Assembly (NCBI RefSeq): GCF_014656195.1
Contig: NZ_BNBY01000030.1
Coordinates: 27,670 to 91,669, forward strand
DNA: 64,000 nt
From: Kitasatospora xanthocidica
GTDB lineage: Bacteria > Actinomycetota > Actinomycetes > Streptomycetales > Streptomycetaceae
Direction of reading: 5' to 3'
The translations under genes and the position numbers were made by a program. The notes below the pieces were generated by a model. That model was given only the letters and a program-made list of their open reading frames with translations, had not been told where the DNA came from and ran no database searches. This document shows positions 33,371-42,000 of this stretch, piece by piece. How positions within the stretch are numbered: position 1 is the first letter of the stretch; each line of letters starts with the position of its first letter.

Positions 33371-33384
33371 GTGAACGCCTCCAC
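33301..33384. repeat. Four 21-bp tandem units across the pxpA-pxpB junction
   Basis: Units at 33301-33321 and 33322-33342 differ by one base; units at 33343-33363 and 33364-33384 differ by one base; the two pairs share CGTCACG and GCCTCC. The last pair duplicates the pxpA stop/pxpB start overlap, so two identical GTGACG start contexts occur 21 bp apart. Confidence 0.9.
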
Positions 33385-34143
33385 CCGGACCCCGGCCGAG
33401 GCCAGGCCGCCGCGCACCCGCCAGGCGAGCTGGGCGGCGCCGGGGGTGTCGCCGTGAACGCAGAGCGAGCGGGCCTCGACGGCGATCCGCTCGCCGGTGA
33501 CGCACTCCACCGAGCCGTCCCGGGCGATGTCGACGGCGCGGGTGATCACCGACTCGGGGTCGTGCACCACCGCCCCGGGCTCCCGGCGCGGGACGAGGGT
33601 GCCGGTGCGGGTGTAGGCCCGGTCGGCGAAGGCCTCGGTGACCACCGGCAGTCCGACTCCCTCGGCGACCTCGAGGAACCGGGAGCCCGGCAGGCCGAGG
33701 ACGGGCAGCGGGCCGTCACAGACCGCGCCGGCCCGCAGCACGCCGGCCACCACGGCCTCGGCCTGGTCGGAGTCGGTGACCACCCGGTTGTAGAGCGCGC
33801 CGTGCGGTTTGACGTAGGAGACCTTGGAGCCGGCGGCGCGGGCGAACACCTGGAGGGCGCCGATCTGGTACGCGATCTCGTCGGCGAGTTCCTCCGGCGG
33901 GACGTCCATCGCGCGGCGGCCGAAGCCGGCCAGGTCGCGGTAGGAGACCTGGGCGCCGATCCGGACGCCGCGCTCGGCGGCCAGTGCGCAGACCCGGCGC
34001 ATCGTCGACGGGTCCCCGGCGTGGAAGCCGCAGGCGACGTTGGCGCTGGTCACCACGGACAGCAGTGCCTCGTCGTCGGTCAGCGTCCAGCGCCCGAACC
34101 CCTCGCCGAGGTCCGCATTGAGATCGATCACCGCATCGGCCAC
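33367..34143 (-). CDS. pxpA: 5-oxoprolinase subunit A (PxpA, LamB/YcsF family)
   Basis: The 258-residue product opens AVIDLNADLGEGFGRW and continues SVVTSANVACGFHAGDPSTMRR, SYRDLAGFGRRAMDV, YVKPHGALYNRVV and CVHGDTPGAAQLA, the full LamB/YcsF signature set. It is the 5-oxoproline-binding component of the ATP-dependent oxoprolinase. It is the first gene of the pxpA-pxpB unit; the usual third subunit gene pxpC is not adjacent. ATG start at 34143. Confidence 0.93.
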   Translation of the reverse strand: MADAVIDLNADLGEGFGRWTLTDDEALLSVVTSANVACGFHAGDPSTMRRVCALAAERGVRIGAQVSYRDLAGFGRRAMDVPPEELADEIAYQIGALQVFARAAGSKVSYVKPHGALYNRVVTDSDQAEAVVAGVLRAGAVCDGPLPVLGLPGSRFLEVAEGVGLPVVTEAFADRAYTRTGTLVPRREPGAVVHDPESVITRAVDIARDGSVECVTGERIAVEARSLCVHGDTPGAAQLAWRVRGGLASAGVRVEAFT

Positions 34144-34244
34144 GTCCGTCCGCCTCCCAGCAGCTGTTGAGCCAGATGGTAGGGCCTGCGGATGAAGGCC
34201 GTTGTCCGTGGCCCGGGCCCCCGGGGAGCCCCACGGCGTGTGAC

Positions 34245-34291
34245 CCGGCCCGTACGCCCCGGGGCGGCGCCACAGGGGGCGTACGGGCCGG
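34245..34291 (-). terminator. Terminator-like hairpin after the 174-aa membrane protein gene
   Basis: A perfect 16-bp stem (34245-34260 with 34276-34291) with a 15-nt loop lies just beyond the stop at 34298 and before pxpA. Confidence 0.75.
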
Positions 34292-34297
34292 ACCGGC

Positions 34298-34822
34298 TCA
34301 GCGGGTGGGCGCCGGTTCCGGGAAGGAACGTTCCAGCGGACGGAGGGCCCGCAGCACGATCAGCAGCGGGATGACACCGAAGACGCCGAACGACATGTCG
34401 ATGAATCGCCACACCACCGGGATCCCCCGCAGCGGCCCGCAGATCAGCGCCAGCGGGATCACCGCCCCGCAGGCGAGCACGGCCCAGCGGAGCACCCAGA
34501 TGTTGCGGACCGGGTCCTTGAGCGGCCCCCAGAAGGCGGCGGCGATCACCAGGTGGGCGAAGGCCAGCCAGTCGGTGCCGTAGGCCAGGAAGGGGTAGCG
34601 CTCGTCGGTCTCGGCGATGCCCGTGTGGACCCGTTCGAACCAGGCCGTCACGGCGGGGAAGTGGTCGGTCAGCGGGGCGGCCGGGCCGGTGACGAAGTCG
34701 ACCAGCAGGCGGGTCTCGGTCTCCAGGGGGAAGGCGGTCAGGCCGCTGAGCACCAGGCAGACCAGGAAGAACCACAGCCAGCGCCGGACCCTGCGCAGGA
34801 CGACCGCGGGGTCGCCGTCCAT
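34298..34822 (-). CDS. Membrane protein, unknown function
   Basis: The 174-residue product has about four membrane helices (near residues 15-32, 80-97, 108-127 and 140-158, the last ending PLLIVLRALRPLE). It carries a conserved-looking stretch LTAFPLETETRLL after the first helix and YPFLAYGTDWLAFAHLVIAAAFWGPLKDPVRNIWVLRW. I do not recognise a named family. The ATG at 34822 has GAGG eight bases upstream and is preferred to the in-frame GTG at 34873. Confidence 0.72.
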   Translation of the reverse strand: MDGDPAVVLRRVRRWLWFFLVCLVLSGLTAFPLETETRLLVDFVTGPAAPLTDHFPAVTAWFERVHTGIAETDERYPFLAYGTDWLAFAHLVIAAAFWGPLKDPVRNIWVLRWAVLACGAVIPLALICGPLRGIPVVWRFIDMSFGVFGVIPLLIVLRALRPLERSFPEPAPTR

Positions 34823-34948
34823 GTCGCGAACCTCGTCCACTCTGTCCACCGCGTACACCTCCGTGCCGGGCACCCCGGGCGGACCGGCGTGCCGAACTGC
34901 GGGCGGATCCTTGTCCCGCCTGCGCGGAACCGACTCTAGACCCTTCTT

Positions 34949-34962
34949 TTGAACATGTTCAA
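34949..34962. promoter_or_regulatory. Perfect 14-bp palindrome TTGAACATGTTCAA
   Basis: The palindrome lies 126 bp upstream of the membrane protein start. It looks like a TetR- or MarR-type operator. The half-site spacing does not fit the LexA consensus (GAAC-n4-GTTC). Confidence 0.45.
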
Positions 34963-35031
34963 CTTGCCTCCAGGTGATCCCCGGAACCCCCTGGCGCCGC
35001 CCGGGGACGCGAAGGCGCCCGGAAACGCGAA

Positions 35032-35061
35032 GGTGCCCGGGTGCCGAAGCACCCGGGCACC
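35032..35061 (-). terminator. Intrinsic terminator-like hairpin after the TIG-domain protein gene
   Basis: A perfect 13-bp stem (GGTGCCCGGGTGC 35032-35044 with 35049-35061) with loop CGAA, 14 bases past the stop codon. Confidence 0.85.
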
Positions 35062-35074
35062 GACCGTGCTGGTG

Positions 35075-36214
35075 TTACGCCGTGTAGGTGTACGTCGCCG
35101 ACGCGCTGGTGCCGCCCGCCGTGGTGACCGTGACGTTCACCGGGCCGGGCTGGGCGCCCGCCGGAGCGGTGGCCGTGCAGAAGGACGGGCCGCAGGAGAC
35201 GTGGGTGGCCGGCACGCCGCCGAACGCGACCGTCCCGTAGGTCAGGTTGCTGCCGATCACGTTCACCCGGGTCCCGCCGGCGACCGGGCCGCTCGCCGGG
35301 GACAGGCTGCTGACCGAGGGCGCGGGCGGGGCCGGGGGAGTGGCGCCGGTGTAGTCGAAGGTGGCCGTCGCGGTGGCGGTGCCGCCGGGCGTCACCACGC
35401 TGACCGGGACGCTGCCCGAGCCGCCCGGCGTGGTCACCGTGCAGGCGGTGTCGGTGCAGCTGCCGCCCGAGGGGACGCCGCCGACCAGCACCATGCCGTG
35501 GGCCAGGTTGCTGCCGCTGACGGTCACCGCGGTGCCGCCGGTGCCGGGGCCGGTGGTGGTGCCGAGGCCGGTGACGGCCGGGGCGGCCTGGACGGTCGCC
35601 GGCAGGTAGCCGCCGGTGCCGAGGTCGTAGCGGGAGACGTGGCCGGTCGGGTCGGTGTCGTTCGGGTTGGCGGCCGTCACCGTGATCACGCCGGTGATCG
35701 GCACGCCGGGCGTGGTGCGCAGGTTGAGCTTCATGAACTCGCTCTTGCCGACCACCCGGGTGCCGGTGAGGACGGCCTCCAGGTGGCGGCCGTCGGGCGA
35801 GAGGGTCTCGGTGAAGGTGTAGTCGTACGGCGTGGAGTAGAACATGGCGCCGTCGGTGGTGACGCCGGGCGGCAGGTCGACGGTGAAGTGGGTCGGGCCG
35901 GTCAGGTCCGCGCTGCCGGCGGACACCCAGCTCGCCGACATGTTGCCGGTGGTGAAGAAGCCGCCGGGGTAGTTCCCGCTCTGCGAGACGGTCACGTGCT
36001 GCGCGGAAGTCGAAACCGCGGGCGTCGAGACCTTGGGTGTCGGGACCTTGGGCGTCGAGGCCTTGGGGGCCGGGATCGCAGGTGCCGAGACCTTGGGCGT
36101 CGAGCCCTTGGGGGTCGCGGCCGCGGCGGTGCCGGCGGTGAGGACGGCACCGGTGGTGAGGGTGGTCACGGACAGCGCGGCGGCAACGCCCGCTTTGGCC
36201 AGTCGGGTGATCAT
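35075..36214 (-). CDS. Secreted protein with two IPT/TIG-type domains
   Basis: The 379-residue product has a signal peptide (MITRLAKAGVAAALSVTTLTTGAVLTAGTAAAA). A Pro/Thr/Lys repeat follows (STPKVSAPAIPAPKASTPKV, about residues 35-68), then a beta-rich region and two IPT/TIG immunoglobulin-like domains, each beginning PxVxxLxPxxGPxxGGTxVxVxGSNL (about 210-290 and 300-379). Paired cysteines in each TIG domain could form disulfides. It is probably an extracellular binding or surface protein; the ligand is unknown. ATG at 36214 precedes the signal peptide. It is divergent from the SMC-like set, with a LexA-like box 44 bp upstream. Confidence 0.85.
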   Translation of the reverse strand: MITRLAKAGVAAALSVTTLTTGAVLTAGTAAAATPKGSTPKVSAPAIPAPKASTPKVPTPKVSTPAVSTSAQHVTVSQSGNYPGGFFTTGNMSASWVSAGSADLTGPTHFTVDLPPGVTTDGAMFYSTPYDYTFTETLSPDGRHLEAVLTGTRVVGKSEFMKLNLRTTPGVPITGVITVTAANPNDTDPTGHVSRYDLGTGGYLPATVQAAPAVTGLGTTTGPGTGGTAVTVSGSNLAHGMVLVGGVPSGGSCTDTACTVTTPGGSGSVPVSVVTPGGTATATATFDYTGATPPAPPAPSVSSLSPASGPVAGGTRVNVIGSNLTYGTVAFGGVPATHVSCGPSFCTATAPAGAQPGPVNVTVTTAGGTSASATYTYTA

Positions 36215-36257
36215 AGGTCGATCATCACCGAACCATTGCGCCGCCCTCACCGGTTTT

Positions 36258-36273
36258 TCGAATGCTGGTTCGA
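36258..36273. promoter_or_regulatory. LexA-like box between the TIG-protein gene and the SMC-like set
   Basis: TCGAATGCTGGTTCGA matches the actinobacterial SOS box TCGAAC-n4-GTTCGA at 11 of 12 fixed positions. It is 44 bp from the TIG-protein start and 127 bp from the start at 36400. Which direction it controls cannot be told. Confidence 0.5.
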
Positions 36274-36385
36274 GAATGGCGGGATTCCGTCGAAACCACG
36301 TTCCGAAAATGATCTCCGGAGGGCCGCTCACCTGCCGTTGTGCCGGTCCGCAAGGTCCGTTTCGGTCGATGTCGGTGCGAACCTC

Positions 36386-36391
36386 TAATCT
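36386..36391 (+). promoter_or_regulatory. Candidate -10 element giving a leaderless start for the SMC-like set
   Basis: TAATCT at 36386-36391 ends eight bases before the GTG at 36400, which has no ribosome site. This suggests a leaderless message. No strong -35 is visible. Confidence 0.4.
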
Positions 36392-36399
36392 TGTCCTCC

Positions 36400-37962
36400 G
36401 TGACCGCCATCGCAGACCCGCCCACCGAGCCCGGCCTCCGGCCGTCCGTCGGTCCGGCCGCCGTCCCGTCCGCCGGCCCGGCCGTCGTGCGCCCCGCGCC
36501 CGGCCCCGCCGCCGACGAGGGCCTGGCCCGCCGGCTCAAGGCGCTGGCCTGCACCGCCCCGCTGCACGACCTGGACAACCGCAAGGTCAACCTGGCCGGC
36601 GAGTACGGCGGCTACGCGATGGCCGAGGTCGGCCTCGCCGCGATCGACCTGGTCACCCTGAACATGGACTTCGACACCGGGGCCGACCGCGAGATAGTCC
36701 TCGCCCGGCTGCTGCCCCGGGTCGCCGCCCAGGCCGCGGGCCGCCCCGCGGCCGAGCACGAGCGGGTCGCCCGCTGGGTGCTGGAGTCGCTGATCAACGT
36801 CGGCAGCGTGGACCGCGGCTTCCGCGCCGTCTACGGCACCTTCGGCGCGGACGGCGAGTACGTCCGCCGCGACTACGACTTCAAGCTGATCGAGGAGGTC
36901 CCCGGCCCCGACGGCGGCGTCTACCTGCGCACCACCGACGAGGCGGTCAACGTCCTGGTCGGCGCGCTCGACACCGACGTCACCTCGGCCCAGATCGCCG
37001 CCGAGGTCAAGCTGGAGGTGCTGATCCGCCGCGGCCGCCTGGCCGACGCCCAGCTCGCCGCCGAGCAGGCCCGCTACCGCACCGTCCAGTTCGCCGAGAC
37101 GCTGCGCCGCGCCCTCGACGCCACCCGCCGCAACGTCCGGGCCGTCGACTGGATGCGCGCGATCCCGGACCTCATCGAAGAGGCGCTGGACCACATCGCC
37201 GACCGCTACCGGCACGAGAACGCGATTCTCACCAACATCCGCAAGGCCCGCGACGAGGCCGAGGACCCCGAGCACAAGCGCCGCGCCGCCGAGCTGGTCG
37301 ACATCGTCAAGGACTGCATCCGCCGCCACACCCAGCTGCAGACCCGCCTGCTGGAGGCCGGCCCGCTGTTCCGCGCCGAGCAGGACCGACAGGCCTTCGC
37401 CACCCCCGGCGCCCGCAGCGGCATCGACCTGTACGGGCAACTGCTCGCCCCCGTACTGCGGCTGCCGGTGGAGCAGGCCGTCCGCCCCACCGACGCCTTC
37501 TTCGCCCGCGGCGCCGGCCTGCGCACCCCGGCCTCGGTCCGGGTCGCCGACCTGGTCGACCTGCTGCTCACCCCGCCGGTCGAGCGCGAGCACCTCGGCG
37601 CCGAGCTGCCGGACCCGGACCTCGTCGCCACCCCGGACGACAGCCGGTTCTCCGAGGCCCAGCTGGAGGCCGCGCTGGTCCTGCTCGACCTGCCGCCGGA
37701 CGCCCCCCGCCGGCTCTCCGGCCTGCTCGCCGACGCCCGCAAGCAGGACCCGGACCTGCCGTACCTGGTCGCCCTGCTCGCCGTGCACGCCGCCAGCCCG
37801 CCGGTCGGCACCGCCTACCGCCAGGGCGAGGAGCGGCTGCTGTTCGCCGTGGACGACGGCACCCCGCTGCGCGACCGGGAGTTCGGCGGCGCCGACCTGA
37901 TCGTCGGCAGCGCCCTGCTCGACGCGGTCGGCATGGCCGCCGACCGCAAGGACGCCGGCTGA
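36400..37962 (+). CDS. Kleisin-like (MksF/JetA-type) subunit candidate of an SMC complex
   Basis: The 520-residue product has a Pro-rich 35-residue start, then an all-helical body. Segments that resemble MksF/JetA kleisins include YLRTTDEAVNVLVGALDTDVTSAQIAAEVKLEVLIRRGRLADAQLAAEQARYRTVQFAETLRRALDATRR (long helices after a wing), and a helical C-terminal half with LPYLVALLAVHAASPPVGTAYRQGEERLLFAVDDG. By position (first gene before a KITE-like and an SMC-like gene) it would bridge the SMC heads. The GTG at 36400 follows TAATCT closely and may be leaderless. Similarity by eye only; the kleisin assignment is an inference from operon order, size and helical pattern. Confidence 0.6.
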   Translation: MTAIADPPTEPGLRPSVGPAAVPSAGPAVVRPAPGPAADEGLARRLKALACTAPLHDLDNRKVNLAGEYGGYAMAEVGLAAIDLVTLNMDFDTGADREIVLARLLPRVAAQAAGRPAAEHERVARWVLESLINVGSVDRGFRAVYGTFGADGEYVRRDYDFKLIEEVPGPDGGVYLRTTDEAVNVLVGALDTDVTSAQIAAEVKLEVLIRRGRLADAQLAAEQARYRTVQFAETLRRALDATRRNVRAVDWMRAIPDLIEEALDHIADRYRHENAILTNIRKARDEAEDPEHKRRAAELVDIVKDCIRRHTQLQTRLLEAGPLFRAEQDRQAFATPGARSGIDLYGQLLAPVLRLPVEQAVRPTDAFFARGAGLRTPASVRVADLVDLLLTPPVEREHLGAELPDPDLVATPDDSRFSEAQLEAALVLLDLPPDAPRRLSGLLADARKQDPDLPYLVALLAVHAASPPVGTAYRQGEERLLFAVDDGTPLRDREFGGADLIVGSALLDAVGMAADRKDAG

Positions 37963-38104
37963 CCGGCCGCGCCGGCCACCGGCCCGGACAGACCTCCACC
38001 GTGACACCCACCGTGACCAGCACACCGCCCAGCACCCACACCACCACCCAGACCACCACCCCGACCGACCGCAAGCACCGCGCCACCCCCGAGGAGCACC
38101 GCCC

Positions 38105-38980
38105 GTGACGACCCACCACGACGCGTCCTGGGCGACCGAGACCGAACCGGCGGCCCCCGCGCCGATCACCCCGGCCGACGTCGCCGACGCCGCCCGGCTG
38201 GTCTCCTTCGGCCTCCAGGCCAAGCTGCTGCCCGCCCGGGACGTCGAGTACGCCGAGCTCGTGCGCCGCCACCGCGAGGACCCGCCGTTCGCCCGGCTCG
38301 CCGACGCCATCGCCACCGGCATGGGCCTGGTCGTCCTGGAGGTCTCGCCGCGCGCCGGCATGGCCGTGGCCGCCGCCGAGGACTCGCTGTTCGCCGTCCG
38401 GATGGGCGACTACTCGCGCCGCGCCGCCTCCGAGTCCACCGACCGCTTCCTGCACGGCCTGGCCCACCTGGCCGTCGCCGCGATGGCCTTCCCCCGCCCC
38501 GAGGACCTGGCCGACGACACCTACCTCGGCCGGATCACCGTCAACGGCGTCGACGCCTTCGTCCGCCAGGCCTGCCGCCGCCTGGAGGAGCAGGCCGACG
38601 CCGAGGGCGCCAACACCGACCCGCAGTCCGACGCCCCCGGCCTGGAGGCCGCCTGGCGGGTCTGGGCCCGGCGCACCGCCACCGGCGCCACCAAGGACGC
38701 CCGCCGGCTCTCCGGCTCCACCATCGGCATCGTCGCCAAGGCCGTGCTGTTCCTGGTCGACTCCGGCTTCCTGCAGAAGGTCTCCGACGACTCCGGCGGC
38801 ACCTACCGCACCACCGCCCGCTACCAGCTCCAGGTCCGCGACCTGGCCGGCAGCGCGGCCATGGCCGAACTGCTCGACCTGGGCGTCGTCCCGGTCTCCG
38901 ACGGCACCGCCAGCCTGCTGCCGCCGGACACCTCGGACGAGCTGGTCGCCGACGCCGGCCTGCCGTTCCACTCGCTCTGA
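38105..38980 (+). CDS. KITE-like (MksE/JetB-type) subunit candidate of an SMC complex
   Basis: The 291-residue product has helical segments and a C-terminal winged-helix look: STIGIVAKAVLFLVDSGFLQKVSDDSGGTYRTTARYQLQVRDLAGSAAMAELLDLGVVPV. MksE/JetB proteins are winged-helix dimers that bind the kleisin. GTG at 38105 with GAGGAG upstream. A Thr/Pro/His-coding 142-bp spacer separates it from the first gene; a 35-codon open frame in the spacer ends in a GTGA overlap with this start but lacks a ribosome site. The next gene, the SMC-like ATPase, begins 31 bp downstream. Confidence 0.58.
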   Translation: MTTHHDASWATETEPAAPAPITPADVADAARLVSFGLQAKLLPARDVEYAELVRRHREDPPFARLADAIATGMGLVVLEVSPRAGMAVAAAEDSLFAVRMGDYSRRAASESTDRFLHGLAHLAVAAMAFPRPEDLADDTYLGRITVNGVDAFVRQACRRLEEQADAEGANTDPQSDAPGLEAAWRVWARRTATGATKDARRLSGSTIGIVAKAVLFLVDSGFLQKVSDDSGGTYRTTARYQLQVRDLAGSAAMAELLDLGVVPVSDGTASLLPPDTSDELVADAGLPFHSL

Positions 38981-39011
38981 CCACACCCTCAGCCACGGAG
39001 AACCGCCGCAC

Positions 39012-42000
39012 ATGTACGAGCTCAACCGGGTCCGCCTCTACTCGATCGGACCGGCCGGCGCCCGCTACGCCGACACGGTGCTCGACCTGCGCGGCGTCGG
39101 CGAGCCCGTCTCCGATCCGGCCCCGCAGCAGATCGGCCTGTTCGGCGAGGACACCGAGGGCCCGGTCCGCCGCCCCGCCCCGGCCGGCGTGCTCTTCCTG
39201 GAGAACGGCGGCGGCAAGTCCGTCCTGCTCAAGCTGATCTTCTCGGTCATGCTCCCCGGCCACCGCAACACCCTCGGCGGCGCCAGCTCCGGCGTGCTCC
39301 GCAAGTTCCTGCTCGCCGACGACTGCGGCCACGTCGCCCTGGAGTGGCAGCACACCGTCACCGGCGAGCCGATCGTCGTCGGCAAGGTCAGCGAGTGGCG
39401 CGGCCGCCAGGTCTCCTCCGACCCCCGCAAGTTCGCGGAGACCTGGTACTCCTTCCGCCCCGGCCCCGGCCTCACCCTCGACTCCCTGCCGGTCGCCGAG
39501 CGGATCAGCCTGGCCGGCGACCAGAAGGCCCGCGGCCGCCGCCGCACCATGAAGGGCTTCCGCGACGCCCTCACCGAGGCCGGCAAGGCCCACCCGCACC
39601 TCGACCTGGTCTTCGAGGACGGCCACGACCGCTGGACCGAACACCTCGGCGAGCTCGGCCTCGACCCCGAACTCTTCCGCTACCAGCGCGAGATGAACGC
39701 CGACGAGGGCGAGGCGGCCGGCCTCTTCGCGGTCAAGCACGACAGCGACTTCACCGACCTCCTGCTGCGCGCCGTCACCGACACCCGGGACACCGACGGC
39801 CTCGCCGACCTCGTCCACGGCTTCGCCGCCAAGCTCGGCCGCCGCGCCGAACTCACCGCCGAACGCGACTTCACCGCCGGCTCGCTGGACCTCCTGGAGC
39901 GCATCGCCGAGGCCACCACCGCCCGCGAGACCGTCCGCGAGGCCCACCGCACCGCCGAGCGCCGCACCCGCCGGCTCGCCCACGCCCTCGCCTCCCGGGC
40001 CACCGCCGAACGCGACCGCGCCCAGGACCTCGCCATCGAGGTCTCCGCCGCCGCGAGCGCCGTCACCGCCGCCGAGGCCGACCGCACCCGGCACAGCCTG
40101 ATCGCCGACGAACTCACCCACCGGCACGCCACCCTGAGCCTCGCCGCCGCCACCACCGAAGCCGCCGCGCTGCGCCGCGAACTCATCGACGCCCGCACCC
40201 TGCACTCCGCCTGGCAGGCCGCCGAGGCGGTGCTGCGCCAGCGCGCCGCCGCCGACCGGGTCACCCGGGTCGCCGCCGCCATCCGCGAGGCCGAGCTGGA
40301 CGCCGCCCCCGCGCTCGCCGCCCGGGCCCGCGCCGCGACCGCCCTCGCCCGCGCCCTGGAGGCCGCCGCCGCGGCCGCCGAGTCCCGCGCCGACACCGAG
40401 GAGCAGCGCGCCGGCGAGCTCCAGGAGGACGGTGCCACGGCGCAGACCGGCGCCACCGAGGCCGCCACCGCCGCCCAGAAGGCCCGCAGCGAGGCCGAGC
40501 ACCTGCGCCAGCGCCTCGCCGAGGTCGAGCAGGAGACCGAGGCCGCCGTCGAAGCCGGCTTCATCGACGCCGACGGCGACGTGGACCCGGCCCGCGCCGC
40601 GCTGCACGCCGCCGACGTCGAGAAGGCCGCCGCCGCCGGGCTCGCCCAGGCCCGCGCCGCCGCCGAGGCCTCCGCCGCCCGGCTGCGCGAGGCCGCCGCC
40701 GCGACCTCGCGCGCCGAACTCGCCGCCGAACGCGCCGGCGACGCCCGCAAGGCCGCCGCCCGGTCCCTGGCCGGCGAACAGCGCACCGCCGCCCTGCTCG
40801 CCACCGAGCAGCGCCTCGCCGACCTGCTCTCCCTCACCCCGTACCAGGAAGACGCCGAGGAGGACGCCGGCTTCCTCACCCCCGCCGTCCTCGACCGCAA
40901 CGCCGAGTACCTGCGCGAACTCCTCGACGAGGCCATCGCCACCGCCGAGCGCACCCTGTTCGACCTGCGCACGGCCGCCGCCGACGACTCCCGGATCCTC
41001 GCCGCCCTCGGCGACGGCGGCCTGCTGCCGCCCGGACCGGACGTCCTCGCCACCGTCGAGTACCTCGCCGAGCACGGCATCCCCGCCCTGCCCGGCTGGC
41101 GCTACCTCGCCCAGTCCGTCGACCCGGCCGACCACGACGCGATCCTCGCCGCCCGCCCCGAACTGGTCGACGGCGTCGTCGTCACCGACCCGTCCTCGCT
41201 GGAGCGCGCCCGCGAGGCCCTGCAGTCCGCCGCCCTGCTGCCGCGCTCCACCGTGGCCGTCGGCGCCGCCGCCTCGCTGATCGCCCCGATCACCGACGAG
41301 CCCGCCTTCTTCCTCGTGCCGCCGAACCCGGCCATGCACGACGAGTCCGCCGCCGACGACGAGCGCCGCGACCTGCGCGCCCGGGCGAGCGCCCGCGAGG
41401 AGCACATCCGCGAACTCGCCGGCCGCCTCGGCGCCGACCGCGCCCTCGCCGCTCGCCTCGCCTCCTGGCACGCCAGCTGCCCGCCCGGCACCCTCGCCGA
41501 ACTCGCCGCCGCCGCCGAAGCCGCCCGCGAACACGCCGAGCAGTCCGCCGCCGCCCTCGCCACCCTGCGCGCCGACCACGACGAGGCCGAGACCGACCAC
41601 GCCGCCGCGGCCTCCGCCCACGAGGAGCACCGCGAGGCCGCCCAGCGCGCCCGCCGCCGCGCCGACGCCCTCTCCGGCCTCGCCTTCCGCCTGCGCGAGC
41701 GCGCCACCTGGGCCCGCCGCCAGCGCGAACTCGCCGAGGACGCCGCCGAGTGCGACCGCCGCCAGGCCCTGTGCGCCGACCGCGCCCGCACCTGCGACGA
41801 GGACCGCCGCGCCGCCCAGCGCGCCGCCGACGACGCCCGCCGCACCGCCCGCGCGCTGCGCGCCGAACGCGCCGAGATCCCCGCCGCCGAGCAGACCGAC
41901 GAGCCCGCCGACACCGCCCCCGTCGCGCTGCCCACCCTGCGCGAGGCCTACCGCGCCGCCTCCCAGCTGTACGAGAAGGTCGGCGTCGGCGCCGACCTGC

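Noticed and set aside
34949..34962. LexA box at TTGAACATGTTCAA
   Set aside because: Half-sites GAAC/GTTC are separated by 2 bp, not the 4 bp of the actinobacterial consensus.
38001..38108. Thr/Pro/His-rich 35-codon ORF between the first two SMC-set genes
   Set aside because: Its stop overlaps the next start (GTGA), but it lacks a ribosome site and looks like low-complexity spacer DNA; kept only as a remark.
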